This document shows positions 10,092 through 19,104 of a DNA stretch of 64,000 bases, in pieces; the first letter of the stretch is position 1, and each line of letters begins with the position of its first letter. Both the position numbers and the translations under genes were made by a program. The notes below the pieces were generated by a model, which was not told the DNA's origin, ran no database searches, and saw nothing but the letters and a program-made list of their open reading frames with translations. The DNA lies in assembly GCA_023515795.1 (NCBI GenBank), contig JALGPX010000049.1, positions 1-64,000 on the forward strand, in the 5' to 3' direction. The DNA comes from Amoeboaphelidium occidentale (Eukaryota > Aphelidiomycota > Aphelidea).

Positions 10092-11696
10092 ATGAGCGAA
10101 GAGTACATTAAGAAAATTGTGGCAGATGTTGAGCAGATCAAATTGAGCCAACAGGAAATGGCAGCAAAGGTATCCGTTTCAACTCGTTTTCCAACATCTT
10201 ACTCAATTTCCTTTAGCTTGAATCGCTTTCCTCATCCTCAAAAAGCTCCGGTAAAGTTTCAAAGACATTCGCCGCAGGTAAATTGTCCCTTTGACATATC
10301 CTTTGTTAATCGCTTAGACGATTCCTTGACTGATGATGAAATGTTTCAGCAGATGATGTCCACACGGGACACAACATCTTCCACGAAGTCCAACACATCC
10401 GCAGCACCGAGTCCAAAGAAGAACTTGAATGCCCCAATGTATAATCATCGTATTATTCTTACAACGTATCCTGGTCAGTTGGGTATCAACCCGATTCCGT
10501 TGATATGGGGAGAATCTGATCCAAAGAAACGTGGGCCTATCCTAGCCTCTCGTATTCCAGACTCTCTGAAGATGAGGAATGCAATTGGAGCACACGGAGG
10601 ATCATATTCGATTTATCGTGCTTTGGCTGTTGCGATAGGAGAATTAAATCCCGCTTATAAGCCAGATTTTCATAATACTCTGCCGCCCGTTGAAATTGGC
10701 CCTTATCCTTCATGGGGTGATCCTAAGAAGATTGTCTCATTAGATCCTTTTGGTCATACTGTTGTTTCAACATTTGCAGAGCATTTGAAAAATGGCTTGG
10801 ATGTTCGTCCCACAATTGCAATTACTAAAGCTCACATGCGTGTTCCTGAGATCGATTCAGCAATATCCGCTGGAAGACTGACTGTTGATAACAAATGGCT
10901 GTTGAAGAATGGCGATGTTGTTGTTACTAAAGGTGCAGTTGAACCTGTTTGGTACTTACCAGGTGTTGCTGCAAGATTTGGAGTCGAAGAAGTTGTATTG
11001 AGACGATGCTTATTCGAAGATACCGGTGGAATGTATCCAGAACTTATTACTCGTCCCGATTTGAAAGTATTCTTGCCTCCAATTGGTGGTTTGTCTATTT
11101 ACATTTTCGGTAATGCAAAACATCTTGCTGATCCTTCAAAGAAATTATCTTTGAGAATTCACGATGAATGCAATGGTTCTGATGTTTTTGGATCAGATAT
11201 TTGCACTTGTAGACCTTACTTGATTTTTGGAATCGAGGAAGCTGTTAAATGTGCTCAAGAAGGCGGTGTTGGTCTAATAGTGTATTTCAGAAAGGAAGGA
11301 CGTGCTTTGGGAGAAGTAACCAAGTATTTGGTTTACAATGCTAGAAAAAGAGCAGAAGAAGGAGATACTGCATCATCTTACTTCAAGAGAACAGAGTTTG
11401 TTGCTGGTGTAAAAGATATGAGATTCCAAGCACTGATGCCTGATGTATTGCATTGGTTGGGTATCACTAAAATTGACAAATTCTTATCAATGTCTCATCA
11501 CAAATACGAAGCTATTGTAGAATCAGGCATAAAAGTTATTGAAAGAGTTGAAATTCCTCCTCATATGATACCAGATGATTCAAGAGTCGAAATTGATGCC
11601 AAAATTGCTTCTGGCTATTACTCTGCAGAGCGTCACGTTACAGAGAATGATTTGGAAAAGACTAAAGGAAGAACTTGGGACGATATTAACCATTAG
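10092..11696 (+). CDS. URC1: GTP cyclohydrolase II-like protein, Urc1 family (3 exons)
   Basis: The region from 10092 is open throughout, but two introns lie in its 5' part. Exons 10092-10169, 10217-10250 and 10318-11696 (introns 47 and 67 nt) join in phase to 496 aa, replacing an implausible Phe/Pro-rich segment by a short Ser run. The protein carries a long N-terminal domain (IGAHGGSYSIYRALAVAIGEL) and the RibA-type C-terminal domain (RIHDECNGSDVFGSDICTCRPYL, then GRALGEVTKYLVYN). Family knowledge: Urc1 acts in the fungal URC pathway of uracil catabolism and resembles GTP cyclohydrolase II. The zinc-site cysteines are present in modified spacing (DVFGSDICTC). Whether it acts on GTP is unknown. 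Confidence 0.88.
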   Translation: MSEEYIKKIVADVEQIKLSQQEMAAKVSVSTRFPTSYSISFSLNRFPHPQKAPVKFQRHSPQVNCPFDISFVNRLDDSLTDDEMFQQMMSTRDTTSSTKSNTSAAPSPKKNLNAPMYNHRIILTTYPGQLGINPIPLIWGESDPKKRGPILASRIPDSLKMRNAIGAHGGSYSIYRALAVAIGELNPAYKPDFHNTLPPVEIGPYPSWGDPKKIVSLDPFGHTVVSTFAEHLKNGLDVRPTIAITKAHMRVPEIDSAISAGRLTVDNKWLLKNGDVVVTKGAVEPVWYLPGVAARFGVEEVVLRRCLFEDTGGMYPELITRPDLKVFLPPIGGLSIYIFGNAKHLADPSKKLSLRIHDECNGSDVFGSDICTCRPYLIFGIEEAVKCAQEGGVGLIVYFRKEGRALGEVTKYLVYNARKRAEEGDTASSYFKRTEFVAGVKDMRFQALMPDVLHWLGITKIDKFLSMSHHKYEAIVESGIKVIERVEIPPHMIPDDSRVEIDAKIASGYYSAERHVTENDLEKTKGRTWDDINH

Positions 11697-11746
11697 TAAA
11701 AGTCGAGTTGCCGTTTTCCTATCGTTATTTATTGCTATTTTGTGCG

Positions 11747-12682
11747 TTATTGGCGTGCCATTCTTGCTTTAGCCATATCTTCTTCAATACTATCGTCGTT
11801 ATTGACCATTCCAGAGACCAAAGGTTCTTGTTCATCCTTGATTTCCCAGACATTAGCTTTACCGCCAACAGAGAACTCAAGATCATCAAGAGTAATACTA
11901 TGCCAGAACTTGTAAACCATCATAACACCAAGCAGAGAACATATCGTACCAAAGAATAAACCATCAACGTAATGCTTTGCAACTTCACAAACTTGCACTG
12001 ATAGGAACAATTGGAATATTTGTCCCAGCAAAAAGAATCCGACACCAAACAGAACATCGCCTAATGGCCAGCGATCATCCAAAGTATTCACAACCAGAAT
12101 GATTTGCATAATAACGTAAATCAACAACATGGTTCCGTTAAATACGAAGTAAATCACAAAAAGACCAACAGGATTAGCAGAAGATAAACCGATATTCATG
12201 AAGGTGCAGATTGCAATAGAGAAGGAAATAGCAAAGAAGATGAAACCACTGATTCTGATGGACCACACTGAAGCAGGTGTTCCGTCCTCAGCGTATTGAA
12301 ATCCAATGAAACCATTCAAAAGAAGAACCCAGAATTGCGTCGATATGAGAGCGACATGAATAGCGACGAACCACTGATAAGCTGAAGATGCCAAAGGAAC
12401 AAAACCCGCCACAAGAACCAACTCCACAGCACACACAGCCAAGTAGACGTAGAAAAACATGACGATTTCCTTCCTACCGACCGCAGTGTATTTCGATCGT
12501 ATGTGGTAAATCATAATCAGCGTCATGATCATTGCAATAACCAAGATCACAATAGTCGCAGGCTGAAAGACGATCAATCCTCCAAGCTCTACATTCCTCG
12601 CATAGCACAAAGGCTCAATCTTGTTGCCGACCAGAGGGCACAGCGGCAAAGAAACTTGCTGACAAAAACTACTGAAATCCAT
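11747..12682 (-). CDS. CHS7: Chitin synthase export chaperone Chs7
   Basis: A 311-aa polytopic protein with seven predicted hydrophobic segments and the Chs7 pattern: an N-terminal 'FxxxCxxxxLPLCPLVG', then YARNVELGG, FFYVYLAVCAVELVLVAG and DDRWPLGDVLFGVGFFLLGQ. Chs7 is an ER protein needed for chitin synthase III folding and exit. The start is set at the ATG 12682 because family homology starts there; the frame is open 48 codons further upstream without an ATG. The gene is convergent with the Urc1-like gene, with 50 bp between stops. It marks the host as a chitin-walled fungus. Confidence 0.94.
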   Translation of the reverse strand: MDFSSFCQQVSLPLCPLVGNKIEPLCYARNVELGGLIVFQPATIVILVIAMIMTLIMIYHIRSKYTAVGRKEIVMFFYVYLAVCAVELVLVAGFVPLASSAYQWFVAIHVALISTQFWVLLLNGFIGFQYAEDGTPASVWSIRISGFIFFAISFSIAICTFMNIGLSSANPVGLFVIYFVFNGTMLLIYVIMQIILVVNTLDDRWPLGDVLFGVGFFLLGQIFQLFLSVQVCEVAKHYVDGLFFGTICSLLGVMMVYKFWHSITLDDLEFSVGGKANVWEIKDEQEPLVSGMVNNDDSIEEDMAKARMARQ

Positions 12683-12914
12683 TGCGATTGTAAAGTCTTC
12701 TGAACAGATTTCGTTCTTGTGTTGTATTGAAGAAGACAAAAGGAGAATTGAATCACAATCAGAGTCTTGGCTGCTGATTGGCTGGCACAACACGTTTGGC
12801 CCAATTGTAACCGTAACAACGACCACCGCGACTCAGAGTTAAAAGATATGGATGTAACGGCTTACTAGATTAAATATGACTTAAATGGTTAAGCTTCTTT
12901 TATTGAGACCAGTT

Positions 12915-14351
12915 TTATTGTGATTGAAGTCTTGTCTTTGTGCCTAAAAGCTGCTCTAGTTCATCTATGCAGGGGCTATTAACAAGACCGTGTTGGAGAA
13001 CGATCCCAATCGCATTTGAGGCAGGAACGAGAACAGAGATGCTATCTCGCTCTTCTTCGCGAAACACAATGTCCACAGAAGGTCTCTTCATATTGTTCTC
13101 CGCAATAGTATCACTAAAAATGCATTTTTTTTCCTTATCAAACAATTTTATAATTTGAGACATGTCGTCTGGATGCGATATTGCATCAGTTATCAGACTC
13201 ATTGCATTTTGTACAAAGTGTTGTAAGTGAGCACCAATTATTTGTCGAGGGTTCTCACCGCCCTGTAAGCAAAAACTTGTATGGCGCCAAAGATTTTCGT
13301 AAGCAGAAGGAATTCCGCCTAGCACTGCATAGGCAGTATCATCCAAATTAGCCTGTTTCACGTATTTGAATAATTCTGAAAGCTGGTCAAGTTGCCAAAT
13401 CTGTTGCTTAGACATTGGCTCAACATAAAGTATACGTCGGAGGTATCTTTGCAGAAAAGCTTCACTTACGGAGTTGGGCATTGCATCCACAATCACACGG
13501 TGATTGTAATCTTCAACCAAAGTTTCGATAGCAGAAGAAATATCAGCATATCCGTCACCAACACTTCTTTCATATGCATTAATGATAACAGTCGGAGATC
13601 GCTTGGAATTGAAGAGACAATACCAAAATATCACTCTTTTAGCATCATAATGTGGATTCCTGTTGAGCAGCGGATGATTCGATAATTCTTTTAAAACATT
13701 CTTGACAATTTTGTCACAGTTATTCATAGGAGAAGCACAAACTTTTATGGCTCCACCAGTCTTTCTAACAACAGCATCAAGCAGGAAAGTCTTACCAACA
13801 CCCTTTTCACCTGTTACAACCACGCAATCTCGACCATAGTTCTTTTCCGATATATGGTTTCTTAGCCTTTGAACTTCTTTATCGCGCAGGCATTCATATT
13901 TTTGTTTGAATGCGAAATGTGAACGAAGTGCAATAGAGATCGCTCTGCCAGGTCCTAAAGTAGGTAACAAACTTCCAGCAATTGAAACGAAGTATCCACC
14001 AAAAACCATCAGAGGTATTGTTTCCGAAAGCATTTTAAATATCTCAACCATTGCGCTTATTTCTGCCTTGACTAAAAGATTATTAATTGGTGACGCATAA
14101 TGCNNNNNNNNNNNNNNNNNNNNTAACAAACTTCCAGCAATTGAAACGAAGTATCCACCAAAAACCATCAGAGGTATTGTTTCCGCAAGCATTTTAAATA
14201 TCTCAACCATTGCGCTTATTTCTGCCTTGACTAAAAGATTATTAATTGGTGACGCATAATGCTTTAGGTTCGCAAGTTTATGACGACTGATTCTGTTCAA
14301 CTGCCTTAGATCTTTTAGAAATTCGGACCTTCCTAAAGACGAAACATCCAA
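12915..14351 (-). CDS. P-loop NTPase of unknown role, interrupted by an assembly gap
   Basis: I do not recognise the family with certainty. An N-terminal hydrophobic stretch (MVFGGYFVSIAGSLLP) precedes a P-loop NTPase domain with Walker A GEKGVGKT, followed by a likely Walker B/sensor region (SPTVIINAYERS, HRVIVDAMPNS) and a helical tail. This order resembles the archaeal-ATPase/STAND-like NTPases seen as expanded families in early fungi. The gap at 14104-14123 duplicates 139 bp (53 codons including Ns); removing one copy keeps the frame and leaves about 425 codons. No in-frame ATG opens the frame: it is closed by a TAA just upstream of a TTG at 14351. The true start is either on an unseen 5' exon or an internal ATG. 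Confidence 0.6.
   Translation of the reverse strand: MDVSSLGRSEFLKDLRQLNRISRHKLANLKHYASPINNLLVKAEISAMVEIFKMLAETIPLMVFGGYFVSIAGSLLXXXXXXXHYASPINNLLVKAEISAMVEIFKMLSETIPLMVFGGYFVSIAGSLLPTLGPGRAISIALRSHFAFKQKYECLRDKEVQRLRNHISEKNYGRDCVVVTGEKGVGKTFLLDAVVRKTGGAIKVCASPMNNCDKIVKNVLKELSNHPLLNRNPHYDAKRVIFWYCLFNSKRSPTVIINAYERSVGDGYADISSAIETLVEDYNHRVIVDAMPNSVSEAFLQRYLRRILYVEPMSKQQIWQLDQLSELFKYVKQANLDDTAYAVLGGIPSAYENLWRHTSFCLQGGENPRQIIGAHLQHFVQNAMSLITDAISHPDDMSQIIKLFDKEKKCIFSDTIAENNMKRPSVDIVFREEERDSISVLVPASNAIGIVLQHGLVNSPCIDELEQLLGTKTRLQSQ
13965..14262 (-). repeat. 139-bp duplication flanking a 20-N gap
   Basis: Bases 13965-14103 recur at 14124-14262 with one substitution (gaaagc versus gcaagc), separated by 20 Ns. 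Both copies code for the same piece of the P-loop NTPase. This is best explained as an unresolved contig overlap; the real locus probably has one copy. Confidence 0.88.
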
Positions 14352-14553
14352 ACCTGCATCTTATTCCTAGAAAGAAGTATGCTCAACATCTCCAGACAAT
14401 AGTTTTAAATGTCTACACCTTGTGAACCGTGTTCGCAAGACCTGTCATACCCAACGCCAAATCACATTAAATCATTTTAAATACACACATCTTCTTCTTA
14501 AACCTTTTGCCATGCTGAAGTAGAACGCATCCTTATTTCAACCTTCAACCGAC

Positions 14554-15891
14554 ATGGTGATTCACACGCTGTTCAATTTACCGACCAGAATCCACGAGAA
14601 TACTTCTAATGGCGACTTAAGAGATCATTTCCATCATAGCAATTTCATGCAGAACGCCTCCAGATCCGTTTATCGCTTGGAATCACTGCGGTCTAGGCCC
14701 ATTACGCCAGTCTATGATAACTTTCCCTTTCACAAAGACATTCAAGATGATACTTCAGAAGGCTCTACGGAAACTAAATTTACTTTTGGGAATTTGAATA
14801 CTGCATCTTCATTGTATACTTCCTCTGCTTTAAGGCAGAAGGCGCAACCTCGACCGCTGGACAAGTCGCTGGACGTCGCGTTCCTAAAGGAAATTAAACG
14901 GAAAATTTGTTATGAAGTGTACAGCAGAGGGGATTTTAAAGGTGAAGTGGTTAGTGGTCTTCGGAATGCTCTTATGAAGGAACACAAGAGTTACGTTCAT
15001 AGGGCATCTGCAAATTTGACTTTGTTCACGCTGGTTCCGTGGACTGTATTGAGTTACCCGTTGACTGCTTTAAGGATACAACTTTGTCACTGGGGAATAC
15101 AAAAGTTTTCGGTTCACTACAGCGGTTGTTCATGGGCGGATATGCTTCTAAATAATTTTTCATTTTATGGCTTGGTTGCGAATTTGTTCACGTTGGTTGC
15201 ACGGCTGTTTATTATTGGAGTTGGCTCAATGCTTTTTGGTGTTCTGAGTGAAATGGATAATGAAGATGACGCAGAAGAAGAACCAGACTTAATTGACCGG
15301 AATTCTGCCGCTATTACAGAGAGTTTGTTCGATGCTCTAAGTTTTCCTTTGATTTGGGTTTTCGATTTGTATTGTACAGCTTTAACGCCATGCAGTTCCT
15401 ACACTGGCGTATTAAGATATTTTGTATCATGCAGTTTATTAAATCCTGGCAAGTTCCTAACGCTATTTGGTTTAAATGCGTTGTATGTCTGGGTCTTCGA
15501 TTCATATGTCGCCGGCAAAGTATATAAGACAGTGGAACGTTCAGCAAAGAAAGTGAAAGGATCTGTATTGGTTGTGTACAAGTTTGAAGTGGCAAAGGTG
15601 ATTACAGCTAATGTCAAGAAGATTTTATTCCTGCCTGTTTCCGTTTATATGGCAAATTGTGTTCAAAGTCTTGTAAGCCCTGTTGAAGTTCCAATGCTCG
15701 AAATTAACGGTGAATTCCTAAAAACTTACTATACCCTCTGTTTAATAAGCATTCTATTTGATTCCATGTTATTGGAGTATCTGTTCGCAAGAACCATGTG
15801 GCTCAACGTGTATGCTGACAAGATTGTCAAGAACAGCGCTTCGCAATTCATCAACTTATTTAACGAGGCAGAAATGATGTGGAGGCATTAA
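14554..15891 (+). CDS. Unknown multi-pass membrane protein
   Basis: A single-exon 445-aa protein starting at the first ATG. About 100 polar residues precede a membrane region with roughly six hydrophobic segments: TLVPWTVLSYPLTAL, LVANLFTLVARLFIIGVGSM, ALSFPLIWVFDLYCTAL, FLTLFGLNALYVWVF, ILFLPVSVYMANCVQSL and TYYTLCLISILFDSMLLEYLF. An acidic loop (EMDNEDDAEEEPD) separates the second and third. I see no catalytic motif, signal peptide or recognisable family. Its own promoter region lies in the 200 bp between it and the NTPase gene. Coding status is supported by length and absence of stops only. Confidence 0.75.
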   Translation: MVIHTLFNLPTRIHENTSNGDLRDHFHHSNFMQNASRSVYRLESLRSRPITPVYDNFPFHKDIQDDTSEGSTETKFTFGNLNTASSLYTSSALRQKAQPRPLDKSLDVAFLKEIKRKICYEVYSRGDFKGEVVSGLRNALMKEHKSYVHRASANLTLFTLVPWTVLSYPLTALRIQLCHWGIQKFSVHYSGCSWADMLLNNFSFYGLVANLFTLVARLFIIGVGSMLFGVLSEMDNEDDAEEEPDLIDRNSAAITESLFDALSFPLIWVFDLYCTALTPCSSYTGVLRYFVSCSLLNPGKFLTLFGLNALYVWVFDSYVAGKVYKTVERSAKKVKGSVLVVYKFEVAKVITANVKKILFLPVSVYMANCVQSLVSPVEVPMLEINGEFLKTYYTLCLISILFDSMLLEYLFARTMWLNVYADKIVKNSASQFINLFNEAEMMWRH

Positions 15892-16099
15892 ACCACTTCC
15901 ATGAAGTACATGACGATCTACATTGTTAAATCAGGGTTGTACTTGCGTGATTTGGAACTTGTACAACATTCTGTGTGCCAAGAACGTGAAACGAGATTTT
16001 GGCCTGCGAATCAGCATGCAGGATGCAACGTTATGAAGCCTGCCATCCAAACCATTATTGTTTCTGCAGAATATCTCAGATAATAATACAAATTAAGAA

Positions 16100-16699
16100 A
16101 TGTACTCAATTATTACCCCTCGTCCTGTATATGCTGGTGCAAAGCAGTCGGGCGTTTTAGAAAGGCCTCACACAAGAGCTACTCACAAGGACCTTGTCGA
16201 TGATGATTTCCCGCGTCCAGAAATGCAAATCAAGAGAACACGCTCTGCTTTGGGCCAGTCTTTCACGGCAGCTGATTTGGGAAACTCTTTCCACGACGCT
16301 GGTGTGATGCAAATGCCTGAAACTGTTATGGAATACGAAGATAAAACAAGACAAACTCCTTTAACTGGGACATTAAGTTATAAAGTCAAAAGACTACAAT
16401 TTGCAATGTTGAATGTAAATATTACTGCTGATGTTGATGAACAAGGTGGAATTAAGGCGTTATTGAGCAATTTCGGCGACTCTCCTTTGCCATCGCCAAT
16501 AGCTCGAAGCAAGAATCCTGCTCCATGCTCACCATTACCTTTGAGTCTTGGAATGAATGAAAGGGTTGGAGAAGATTACTTACCAAGCCCAAGGTTTGCC
16601 AACAGACTAGTGGTTCCTGTGAAATTCAATCATGAAGACTTTGCATCAAGAACGCTGAGTGCAGGTGCCAGTCCACCGCCATTCTCGTTCAGATTGTAA
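16100..16699 (+). CDS. Hypothetical Ser/Pro-rich protein
   Basis: A 199-aa ORF with a clean ATG, ending 68 bp before the APC2 ATG on the same strand. No domain is recognised. It is basic and Ser/Pro-rich, with several minimal SP sites (SPLPSP, SPLPLS, LPSPRF) and one RxxL element in RTRSALGQSF that could be a destruction box, though RxxL is short enough to occur by chance. Low-complexity composition suggests a disordered regulatory protein. Its position just before APC2 is not evidence of function. Confidence 0.65.
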   Translation: MYSIITPRPVYAGAKQSGVLERPHTRATHKDLVDDDFPRPEMQIKRTRSALGQSFTAADLGNSFHDAGVMQMPETVMEYEDKTRQTPLTGTLSYKVKRLQFAMLNVNITADVDEQGGIKALLSNFGDSPLPSPIARSKNPAPCSPLPLSLGMNERVGEDYLPSPRFANRLVVPVKFNHEDFASRTLSAGASPPPFSFRL

Positions 16700-16767
16700 C
16701 TTATTGGATCCTTTAAGGGATAAGGAATAAAAATTTACTTGTGTTTCTATCGTGTTTCAACTCTGCA

Positions 16768-19104
16768 ATGCTCCGGAGATCGTCAACCAATTCACTGAAA
16801 CCTCGCAGAGCGACTAAGAGTGCCACCAAAGCAGACTTCCTTAAAGCCGGTACGGCTGATGAAGCATGGCAGAAGGCTAAGGCATTTATTTACAAGAACA
16901 TTCTTTCTTCAGAGCAGGAATGGATAATTCGAGACGGTCAATCCATTGATACATGGAAATCTATGGAGGACGCTTGGGCACAACTGAAACAGCACGGCAG
17001 TTCAAATAAGTTCTTCCTTAATTTCGTTGAAGCATTAATTGAAAGCTGGTACGATTTCCTGGTTGATTTAAAGTCCTCCAAAGAAGAACTGGAGATTGAA
17101 ACGCTGCTCGAAAAGTTGTACTCAAGGTTTCTATGGGGCTGCGAAATGTTGGAAAATTGTTCACAGGCTTGTCAGATAGACGGCTGTCTGTTTCAAGAAC
17201 AGTCGGTCTATTTCAGAAAGGCAAGCTATGCTTTAGTGTTTGCGTCGCGACAAGAACTTGGAATTGAGTCTGCCGTCGGAAAGCGATTACGGAGGGCTTT
17301 ACATGAATACGATCACATAAAACAGGAACATTTCTCTGATAATGATGCGTCTTTGAGCCACATGGAAGTTGATCAAAGTGAGATAGAACGTGAGCAATGT
17401 ATCGATCATCTGAATGAACTCAAAGTGATATTCAACTGTTTGAGGGAATTGGATTTGATCGAAAGCTGGCAAGAAGCTTCTGTTCACTGGTTAAATGAAA
17501 TTATGAAAGAGCATGTTGAGAAGGTATGTGATGATAGCTTTGAAGAAAGCATGATAAACAATCTTCTCAAATGGTTTCAGGATATCATTGTGCCGATACT
17601 TGATTTGTATGCCTGTAACGATAACATGAATGATGAAGCGTTGAAAGAATTATATGCAACTTACGGGAGGTTGCGTTGTCGCCAACTGTTTGATATTGCA
17701 AGAGATTTTCCAGACTCTAGACCAGCGTTGCAAGATCTCTCAGAGTGTGTCAAGAAAGGAAACTTAAGAAAGGAATTCGTCGAAAAGGCTTTAAAAGTGT
17801 ACAAACAAAGACTTTTACACCCTGGTGCAAAAACTATCGATATCGTGAACCAATACATTGCAACAGTGAAGAGTTTACTGATTGTGGATCCAGCAGGTCA
17901 TATTTTGCATATTGTATCGAAACCAATACGACAGTACTTAAGAAGGAGAGATGATACTGTCAGACATATCGTAAATAAGCTATTTGATGATGATTTAGAT
18001 GAAGAGCTTGCAGAAGATCTTAAAAAAGAGAAACCAATAATGATGGATACAGACGAGAAGAATGAAGAAGTTCTTAATGACACTGATCCATTCACTTGGA
18101 ACCCAGATCCAGCAGATATTGGAAGAGAAATTAACGGAAAGAGAAAGAATGACGATTTGTTAACCTCCTTAGTTTCAATTTACGACAAAATTTCAGTATT
18201 TGTCAAAGAGTTTCAATCGTTTCTGTCTGAGAGACTGCTTTATCGCAATGATTATAGTCATAATGTAGAATTAAGCTACGTTGAACTGCTAAAGCTTCGT
18301 TTTGGTGAAAATGAAATGCATTATTGTGAAGTTATGTTAAAAGATATTCAGGATTCAAAAAGACTGATAAATCTCATTCGATCGAAATCTAAAGACTTGG
18401 CAAATTTTCAGGCCTCTGTTGTTTCCTATTTGTTCTGGCCATTCTCAGAGTCATTGATTAAAGATACAAGAGATGTTGTGCTCCCTGATAGTCTCAACAA
18501 AACTTTTACAGAATTTGAGGGACAGTTCGCCGATGTGAAAAGGTCAAGGAAAGTAAAGTGGCTACACAATTATGGAAAGGTTGATTTGACTGTAACAGTG
18601 AATGGTGAAGCTATTGATGTTTCTGCTACCTCCTACCAAGCAATAGTTTTGCATTACTTCTTGGAGCAGCAAGAGTGGAACATTGACGAACTGGTTGACA
18701 AGATGAATACAACTAAGCAAGTTCTTATTCATAACATTAATTTTTGGATCTCTATGAATGTATTGTACTTGAAATCGCATGATGTGGTTTCTTTGAATAA
18801 TCAGAATGATGTTCACAATGATGAAACTGATTCTGATGATTTGAAATTAGAAGCTGACAACAACGATTGTGGCGATGAAAACAGTGTTCCAGATGGAATG
18901 CAAGTTTACTGGCAATTTATTGTCGGCATGCTAACAAACCTTGGCCCTCTGGCAAGTTCAAGGATTCAAACCATGCTGTCAATGTTTGTTCAGACTCCAA
19001 AATATGAAAAGACAGAGAATGATTTGAAAAAGTTTCTCAACCAAATGGTTCATGAAGATAAACTTGAATTTGTAGGTGGCGAGTATAAACTTAAGTTCAA
19101 CTAA
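16768..19104 (+). CDS. APC2: Anaphase-promoting complex subunit 2 (cullin-like)
   Basis: A 778-aa cullin-family scaffold of the APC/C ubiquitin ligase. Diagnostic pieces are the cullin-homology stretch LLKLRFGENEMHYCEVMLKDIQDSKR (about residues 507-532, matching APC2 rather than Cul1-4), the LxWLHNYGKV beta-strand region and a C-terminal winged helix (MQVYWQFIVGMLTNLGPL ... YEKTENDLKKFLNQM ... EYKLKFN). As in APC2 there is no obvious Nedd8-site consensus. The frame starts at a GTG at 16741; the first ATG is 16768. The stop codon overlaps by two bases that of the convergent FBXO9-like gene. Confidence 0.93.
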   Translation: MLRRSSTNSLKPRRATKSATKADFLKAGTADEAWQKAKAFIYKNILSSEQEWIIRDGQSIDTWKSMEDAWAQLKQHGSSNKFFLNFVEALIESWYDFLVDLKSSKEELEIETLLEKLYSRFLWGCEMLENCSQACQIDGCLFQEQSVYFRKASYALVFASRQELGIESAVGKRLRRALHEYDHIKQEHFSDNDASLSHMEVDQSEIEREQCIDHLNELKVIFNCLRELDLIESWQEASVHWLNEIMKEHVEKVCDDSFEESMINNLLKWFQDIIVPILDLYACNDNMNDEALKELYATYGRLRCRQLFDIARDFPDSRPALQDLSECVKKGNLRKEFVEKALKVYKQRLLHPGAKTIDIVNQYIATVKSLLIVDPAGHILHIVSKPIRQYLRRRDDTVRHIVNKLFDDDLDEELAEDLKKEKPIMMDTDEKNEEVLNDTDPFTWNPDPADIGREINGKRKNDDLLTSLVSIYDKISVFVKEFQSFLSERLLYRNDYSHNVELSYVELLKLRFGENEMHYCEVMLKDIQDSKRLINLIRSKSKDLANFQASVVSYLFWPFSESLIKDTRDVVLPDSLNKTFTEFEGQFADVKRSRKVKWLHNYGKVDLTVTVNGEAIDVSATSYQAIVLHYFLEQQEWNIDELVDKMNTTKQVLIHNINFWISMNVLYLKSHDVVSLNNQNDVHNDETDSDDLKLEADNNDCGDENSVPDGMQVYWQFIVGMLTNLGPLASSRIQTMLSMFVQTPKYEKTENDLKKFLNQMVHEDKLEFVGGEYKLKFN

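Noticed and set aside
15901-16083. 60-codon ORF between the membrane protein and the Ser/Pro-rich gene
   Set aside because: Short, no homology, and lies in the expected 3'/5' untranslated interval.
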